Shown: piece after piece, positions 59,627 through 64,000 of the stretch | Layout: each line of letters begins with the position of its first letter | How positions within the stretch are numbered: position 1 is the first letter of the stretch | The notes under the pieces: generated by a model | Told to the model about the DNA's origin: nothing | Seen by the model: the letters and a program-made list of their open reading frames with translations, nothing else | The model's database searches: none | Made by a program: the position numbers and the translations under genes | Assembly (NCBI GenBank): GCA_051294375.1 | Contig: CM119263.1 | Coordinates: 15,974,532-16,038,531 of the forward strand | Length of the DNA: 64,000 nt | Reading direction: 5' to 3' | DNA from: Paraspadella gotoi | Taxonomy: Eukaryota > Chaetognatha

Positions 59627-59902
59627 ATGTACTTTGCGTCATTAAATGTCGAAACCAGGCCGCAGTGTGATATGGTCACCGCGACGCGTCTTTGGTCAAT
59701 TTGGTCAACGCGCAACTTGGTCGTTGACTTCGCTTCGTTTAAAATTCTATTTGCAACAAAAGTCAAAGTTCTATCAGCGAATTGTATTGAGAACAGATGC
59801 TTTTGGCCGTTAAGCCTTCAGTTAAATTATACTTTAATCCCAGATAGTAACGTTATTTCTAGATTTTATTATTTTCTAGAAAAAGTTATGGGTAATAATT
59901 GA
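59627..59902 (+). CDS. Candidate small ORF, unassigned
   Basis: Ninety-one codons from ATG 59627: MYFASLNVETRPQCDMVT, then LWSIWSTRNLVVDFASFK, ending FYYFLEKVMGNN. Composition is balanced. The opposite strand is also open over 59607-59766 (RILNEAKSTTKLRVDQIDQ, SHCGLVSTFNDAKYINEE), with equally protein-like composition, so the strand is undecided. The DNA includes repeated TTGGTCA strings at 59689-59720. No domain is recognised. It may be an exon on either strand or chance. Confidence 0.25.
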   Translation: MYFASLNVETRPQCDMVTATRLWSIWSTRNLVVDFASFKILFATKVKVLSANCIENRCFWPLSLQLNYTLIPDSNVISRFYYFLEKVMGNN

Positions 59903-60749
59903 AAAAATACCGTCAAAATAAACATTTTTAATTGCCCAAATGAAAAATTGAATCCTTTCGAACGGAAAAGATTTTCTCTCCCTATTTGCTCTCCATCTCT
60001 CGATCTCTCTACTCCAGCGCTTCGCCGGAGCGGACTCTTAACATTATCTTCGTGGGTTCGAACCTTAATTAAGACCTTTTGACGAAGACGAACGGTTTTC
60101 GAGGGGGACTTCCTCCCTTCGTTTCTCCATCGCCTGTCTCCCCAGTCTCCCTCCCGATATATTCCGCTCTTCAAATCTTTAACGCTCTTTCAGCCATCCC
60201 CCCGCCCGAAACCCTTCCCCTCCTCAAACTTGGCACACTCCTTACTTTTTTTTTAGGTTTTATTGAGAATTTGGGAATGGCGAAATAACCTTTATATCGT
60301 CAAGAAGGCGTTCGAGATAAAAAGGAAAGAAAATAAAGAGAATTTCGTCGAGAGAGAGAGAGAGAGAGGGAGGGAGAGGAGTGTAAAAGTGGGAGAGGAT
60401 TTTGGGGAGGAAAGAAAGTTGTTTGAGAGATATCAAGGGTGGTAGAGGGTGAAATAGATACGTACATTATTACCACTTTAAGTGTTTCTCGAAGATGGAA
60501 ATTTCATGCAAACTTCGTCACCAAGAAAATCGCTGATTCGGTTCGTTTCGCGGTCTAACGTCTTGGACGAAAAACCCAGGACTCTGGACCTAGGGCTTTG
60601 GACTTAATGCTCAGAAACTTACTCAGTAGATTACAAAATTATTATTGGTAAAAGTCTAAAATATTCTTATGTAGAAACTGAGATTAAGATGTTAAAAACT
60701 GATGAAAACTCAGGAAAACTTGCTCTATTTCACAGACCACAGTATTTAG

Positions 60750-61001
60750 ACCTTGGAACTTATTGGAGCTCTGCGAAACTCTGGATGCCAGACTGACGGA
60801 TACTCTCCGGACGGTCCGGCTGAAAATATCCATTTGGACGAGAAGCAGAGGTCGCCTCGTACGCGAATATTAGATTCGCTTCGCCCGCCAGAAAAAAAAA
60901 TGAGAACCTTCTTTTTGGGGTTTAATCGACCGCTGCTCGACCCTACGTCCCCTCTCCCCCGAATTCTCTTAACTTTGGTCCCTTCGCTCCTTTTCTCATA
61001 A
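60750..61001 (+). CDS. Candidate exon, unassigned
   Basis: After a possible acceptor (CAGTATTTAG, AG at 60748-60749) a frame of 83 codons reads LIGALRNSGCQTDGYSPDG, then PAENIHLDEKQRSPRTRILD and SLRPPEKKMRTFFLGFN before a hydrophobic end and TAA. The first 60 residues look like real protein; the last 20 are Leu/Pro-rich. The minus strand is open over the same interval (60746-61021, ending WHPEFRRAPISSKV), so the coding strand is uncertain. No family is recognised and no start codon lies in the open part, so an upstream exon would be required. Confidence 0.27.
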   Translation, partial: TLELIGALRNSGCQTDGYSPDGPAENIHLDEKQRSPRTRILDSLRPPEKKMRTFFLGFNRPLLDPTSPLPRILLTLVPSLLFS

Positions 61002-61017
61002 CTCAACTTCTTTCCTC

Positions 61018-61344
61018 TCATCTCTTATTTTCCCCGACATTAAATATCCTCGTCTTTATATATGTATCCTCATCTTTTTTTTTCGCCGTTTCTTCCTCGT
61101 TGTCGTTTTTAGTTTTCCCGTTTTCCCCTCTTTCGTATTTCTCTTTTTTTTTCTCCCCTTTTTTCCCCTCATTTTCAACAGCGGAAAAAGAGGTTCCGTA
61201 TATTAGTCTTTTGTTTGTTTCTTTTCTCCCCACTTTTCTCCGAAGGAAACGACCTTGCTCGCGCTTTTTAGTCCCGAGAGACGCCTCTTCGTCTTTATCT
61301 TTCGTCTTTGCCCGATTCGTCTTCATCTTCGACGTCGACGTCAT
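61018..61344 (-). CDS. Candidate Lys/Glu-rich ORF, unassigned
   Basis: A true ATG at 61344 opens 108 codons on the minus strand: MTSTSKMKTNRAKTKDKDEE, then RRKVGRKETNKRLIYGTSF and long Lys/Glu stretches, ending RIFNVGENKR. The purine bias of the strand favours open frames, which lowers its weight. The first 60 residues are less repetitive than expected from a simple repeat. It lies just beyond the likely poly(A) sites of the candidate exon at 61548-61828, so it would be a separate gene if real. No domain is recognised. Confidence 0.22.
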   Translation of the reverse strand: MTSTSKMKTNRAKTKDKDEEASLGTKKREQGRFLRRKVGRKETNKRLIYGTSFSAVENEGKKGEKKKEKYERGENGKTKNDNEEETAKKKDEDTYIKTRIFNVGENKR

Positions 61345-61450
61345 CTCTACTCTAGTGGTTATTTCTTTTTTCTATATATGTATTCGTAATACCGTTGTAT
61401 TCTCTCATTTTAGTCTCAGTCGACGAGTGTCTAGGTCTTCCGATCAATTC

Positions 61451-61485
61451 TGTCAATGTCAATGTCAATTGTCAAATGTCAATTC
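61451..61485 (+). repeat. Short TGTCAA tandem repeat
   Basis: Five units of TGTCAA with AT spacers. Confidence 0.8.
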
Positions 61486-61491
61486 TTTATT
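61486..61491 (-). terminator. Candidate poly(A) signal AATAAA
   Basis: A minus-strand AATAAA 57 bp after the stop at 61548. A second AATAAA overlaps that stop itself (plus strand 61546-61551). Confidence 0.4.
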
Positions 61492-61547
61492 ATAAACAAT
61501 GTCTACTCTAACATTTCGTAAAGATTTGATTCTTCTCTCGTTTTGAT

Positions 61548-61828
61548 TTATTCATCGATCGTTTTTCTTCTACTGGATTTTGAGACAAAATGTGAAAGAA
61601 AGAGTAAAGTACAAAGACGATGACTGACAAAGAGGCCAACGATCACAAAGGCAAGGGCCAGGACTAGGACTGTCAGAGATGAGGAGGACAAAGACAAGGC
61701 CGAAGACAAAGACGAGAGAGAAGACGAAGAAAGATTTCCCGTCGATGGCGTCGAGGAATACATTTTCGCCTCGACTCCTCGGCGGGGAAACGCCTTAATT
61801 TTCCGTAGAGTAAGTGGTCGCTCGTGAC
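61548..61828 (-). CDS. Candidate last exon of a single-pass membrane protein
   Basis: The minus-strand frame ends at TAA 61548-61550. After a modest acceptor (ACTACGCAG, AG at 61830-61829) it reads HERPLTLRKIKAFPRRGVEA, a Ser/Thr-rich stretch with an N-glycosylation-type NLSS site, then the hydrophobic segment TVLVLALAFVIVGLFV and a short tail ending VSKSSRRKTIDE. Ser-rich stem, one membrane segment and basic tail fit a type I membrane protein or an adhesion or mucin-like protein. Poly(A) signals close to the stop support a terminal exon. The frame stays open upstream to 62315, but that part is Leu/Phe-rich and starts without ATG, so I do not include it. Family unknown. Confidence 0.42.
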
Positions 61829-62319
61829 CTGCGTAGTAACCTCTCTCTCTATCTCTCTCCGACGTTAGCATCCGAGAAGCGAGAACGAGGAGCGCTGATA
61901 AAGTGAGAAAGCGTATAAGATATAAAACGATAAAGTGATAAATTGATAATGCGATGAACTGATGAACCCGAGAGAGCGCGCGGGCCGAGTTCATAAATAG
62001 GCCCTTCATAGTCAACACTGTTTTTTTTTCTTTCACGAGTAAAAAAAAACTTAGTTTTTTTTCAGACTTTTCGAGTTTTAAAGTTTTAAGCGCAGAAAAA
62101 AAAGTCGTTAAAAAACGAAGCAGCGACAAATTGAACTCTTTTCTTTTTGGGCAAAGTGCCGAGTTATGCAGTTGGCGAAAAAGCAATCGAGCGATGCAGT
62201 TAGAAGAAAACAGTCGCGCGATGCAACTGGTTAAAAAGGAAGGGAAAAAGTGCAGAATGTGAAAAAAGTTCGTTAAAGAAAGCAGTTGTAGGTATACGTG
62301 AGATCCGTAATCCACTTTA

Positions 62320-62637
62320 ACTTATAATTGTCAACAAAACAATTCCATAAAACGCCATTCGGGTAGACAATAAATGTTTATGCGAGTAGTAATAATAAAT
62401 ATTAAGTTATTATTCCTCAGAAAAGGCCTGTATTTGCTCCGTTGTTATGTCGAATATAGTTGACAAAACAGTAAACGTACATCAACATTGATTCGTCAAA
62501 GGGATCGTTTAAGACGTCTACAGAGAAACGTTTTTTACGTCGAGAATTGTTCACATCAGGTTTACGGTTGTCGTTAAGGACAGAGATCCTCTTGCTTTTT
62601 TCTGTCTATCTAACGCTTTCTTTCACTTTATTTCTTT

Positions 62638-62640
<3 letters not shown>
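62320..62640. other. No gene seen
   Basis: AT-rich to mixed sequence with no supported reading frame. Confidence 0.45.

Positions 62641-62692
<52 letters not shown>
62641..62692 (+). repeat. (CT)n microsatellite
   Basis: A pure CT tract of about 50 bp. Confidence 0.95.
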
Positions 62693-62693
<1 letters not shown>

Positions 62694-63074
62694 ACACCCG
62701 ATATCCTGGCACAATCTCCCTTTCCCCAAGTTTTTCTCTTGTACCGGGGTAGCTTAGTCTCTGGATGTCTTTTATTAGGCTCTTAGAGTTCCTCTCAAAT
62801 CTAATCAGGAAAAACGACGGATTTTTTTTTCTCTTTCTCTCTGCCTCTCCTTTTTTTTCGTCCCCTTTTTCTAGCGCTTTTTCCTTGGAGGGATGGTTAT
62901 ATGCGTCCCCTGGCTGCAAGAAGGTTTTTTTTTTATTGTCTTCAACAGTCCCGCAGTTAAGTGAGACTGAGCGGTTGTCGCCGACGACCCACAAAAGGGA
63001 GCAAATTTGTTTGCGATGTAAAAAAGGGAAGTCGGCGATTGAACAATATGTATAATGATGATGATGATTCAATG

Positions 63075-63107
<33 letters not shown>

Positions 63108-63127
63108 AAACGGTTTGTTTTTCTCAG

Positions 63128-63387
63128 CCCCGTTGGAGGATTCAACTCGGAGACAGTAAGGAGGGATTTTATTAGACAAGAAATCAGCAGTCAGCAGTTT
63201 GTTTCCCATTGAGCCGGTGGAGTCGGGATGGAAGGGGGGCTGGGGGTCGAGGAAGCGGCCGGTGGATAAGTTGGTCGTTGGCAAAAGAATTCGGGACAGA
63301 GCTGCCGCACCCCGGGACTTAGGAGATCCTGTGGAAGGCAGCGGCGTAATCAGGGTGGGGCCTGCGGATGAGCAGTTGGACCGGTAA
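63128..63387 (+). CDS. Candidate exon, frame broken or alternative
   Basis: TTTGTTTTTCTCAG ending at 63127 is the best-looking splice acceptor in the right third of the window. The frame after it reads PVGGFNSETVRRDFIRQEIS, then SQQFVSH and a stop at 63212. A second frame, open to 63387, reads FPIEPVESGWKGGW, then RKRPVDKLVVGKRIRDRAA and VIRVGPADEQLDR. One small frameshift near 63200 would join them, so either the exon ends at 63212 or the sequence has an indel, as is common here. The minus strand is also open. No family is recognised. Confidence 0.3.
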
Positions 63388-63548
63388 TCCTGGCGGCGGA
63401 GGATCGAACCTCTTAAAATTGAGCGAAGGGGATGGTGAGGAAAGGAAAAGGCTGTCAGCCTGAGGGTGTTGCAGCCAAGGATCAAAGCCCCCTCCAGACA
63501 GCTTTAAGGGCCAGATGGACTTTTGTTTTTGTTGTTTGGGGGTTTTAG

Positions 63549-63566
63549 AAGAGAGAGAGAGAAGAG

Positions 63567-63651
<85 letters not shown>

Positions 63652-63660
63652 TAGAGAGAT
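63549..63660 (+). repeat. GA-rich microsatellite
   Basis: (GA)n with AGG and AAG interruptions. Confidence 0.95.
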
Positions 63661-63931
63661 AATGAAATTGGAAAAAACAGAAGCATCGCCTTTTTGATCC
63701 ATTTTTAAACCTCACCAGCCTAATCCACCACTTTAGTTCTCCTCTCCGACAAAGGTTTAGTTATTTTTTATTTATTTATTTATTTCGTTTTTCACGGCAC
63801 CGTTTCGTCATTAATATTCAGCAGCGGGGGACGCGACGTCGCCGAGCCAAAGCCGGAGAGAGAGAGAGAGATTTCCTGTCGCGGAAAGATAAAGCGTCCG
63901 AGCCTTTTCCCAGTTTCAAAAGTCAGCCCGG

Positions 63932-63932
<1 letters not shown>

Positions 63933-63972
<40 letters not shown>
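63933..63972 (+). repeat. Poly(T), 40 bases
   Basis: An uninterrupted run of 40 T. It could be the poly(A) tail of a retroposed element on the minus strand, but no element body was recognised within the remaining 28 bases. Confidence 0.95.
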
Positions 63973-63975
<3 letters not shown>

Positions 63976-64000
63976 GGAGAGAAAATCGTTATTTTACTGC

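Noticed and set aside
60040-60075. Possible tRNA because of GGGTTCGAACC
   Set aside because: No matching T-stem, anticodon arm or acceptor stem can be folded around it.
61548-62315. Full 255-codon minus-strand frame as one protein
   Set aside because: Begins with GTG, and the first two thirds are Leu/Phe/Ser-rich non-coding-like sequence; only the last third is kept as a candidate exon.
63380-63420. Possible tRNA on the minus strand (GAGGTTCGATCCTCC)
   Set aside because: Only a short stem forms; no cloverleaf in the surrounding sequence.

Overview
This is draft eukaryotic sequence, most likely from an invertebrate animal. Evidence for that: no bacterial-style gene packing, one long GC-rich exon closed by a canonical GTGAGT donor, many pure (CT/GA)n tracts, triplet and tetranucleotide microsatellites, dispersed inverted-repeat elements, and LTR-retrotransposon debris. 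It contains 12 runs of N; seven are exactly 25 N (placeholder gaps). The species cannot be named from the sequence. No rRNA, tRNA or CRISPR array was recognised.

Layout. (1) 1-7060: two blocks present twice in direct orientation (1-2171 = 3925-5935; 5941-6250 = 6751-7060). (2) 7060-9440: mostly unassigned sequence with a candidate first coding exon on + (8985-9055) and a candidate last exon on - (8493-8727). (3) 9440-38860: one roughly 8-kb unit appears five times, wholly or in part, in alternating orientation: + 9440-17364, - 17939-25850, + 25855-26798, - 28141-32445, + 32452-38860. The innermost 2.45 kb of the first two copies look identical; all other copies differ mainly by one- or two-base indels, the pattern expected from uncorrected long reads or unmerged haplotypes. 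A frameshifted gag-like retroelement fragment lies at 26824-27905. (4) 38860-41086: sequence after the last unit copy, then the only gene I am confident of, a His/Ser/Gln-rich, probably nuclear protein whose first coding exon runs 39326-41086. (5) 41087-64000: its intron and further sequence with simple repeats, dispersed elements, a minisatellite, a 600-bp purine tract and several low-confidence candidate exons, mainly on the - strand (47045-47342, 58987 downward, 61548-61828).

The most useful observations are the alternating inverted array (probably an assembly product, but testable), a short TIR-bounded element family (GTTGCGCCGC...GCGGCGCAAC) with long and internally deleted forms, and the unassigned Q-rich gene. 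I found no set of genes that forms a recognisable new system. Small ORFs in purine or pyrimidine tracts were treated as artefacts of composition.
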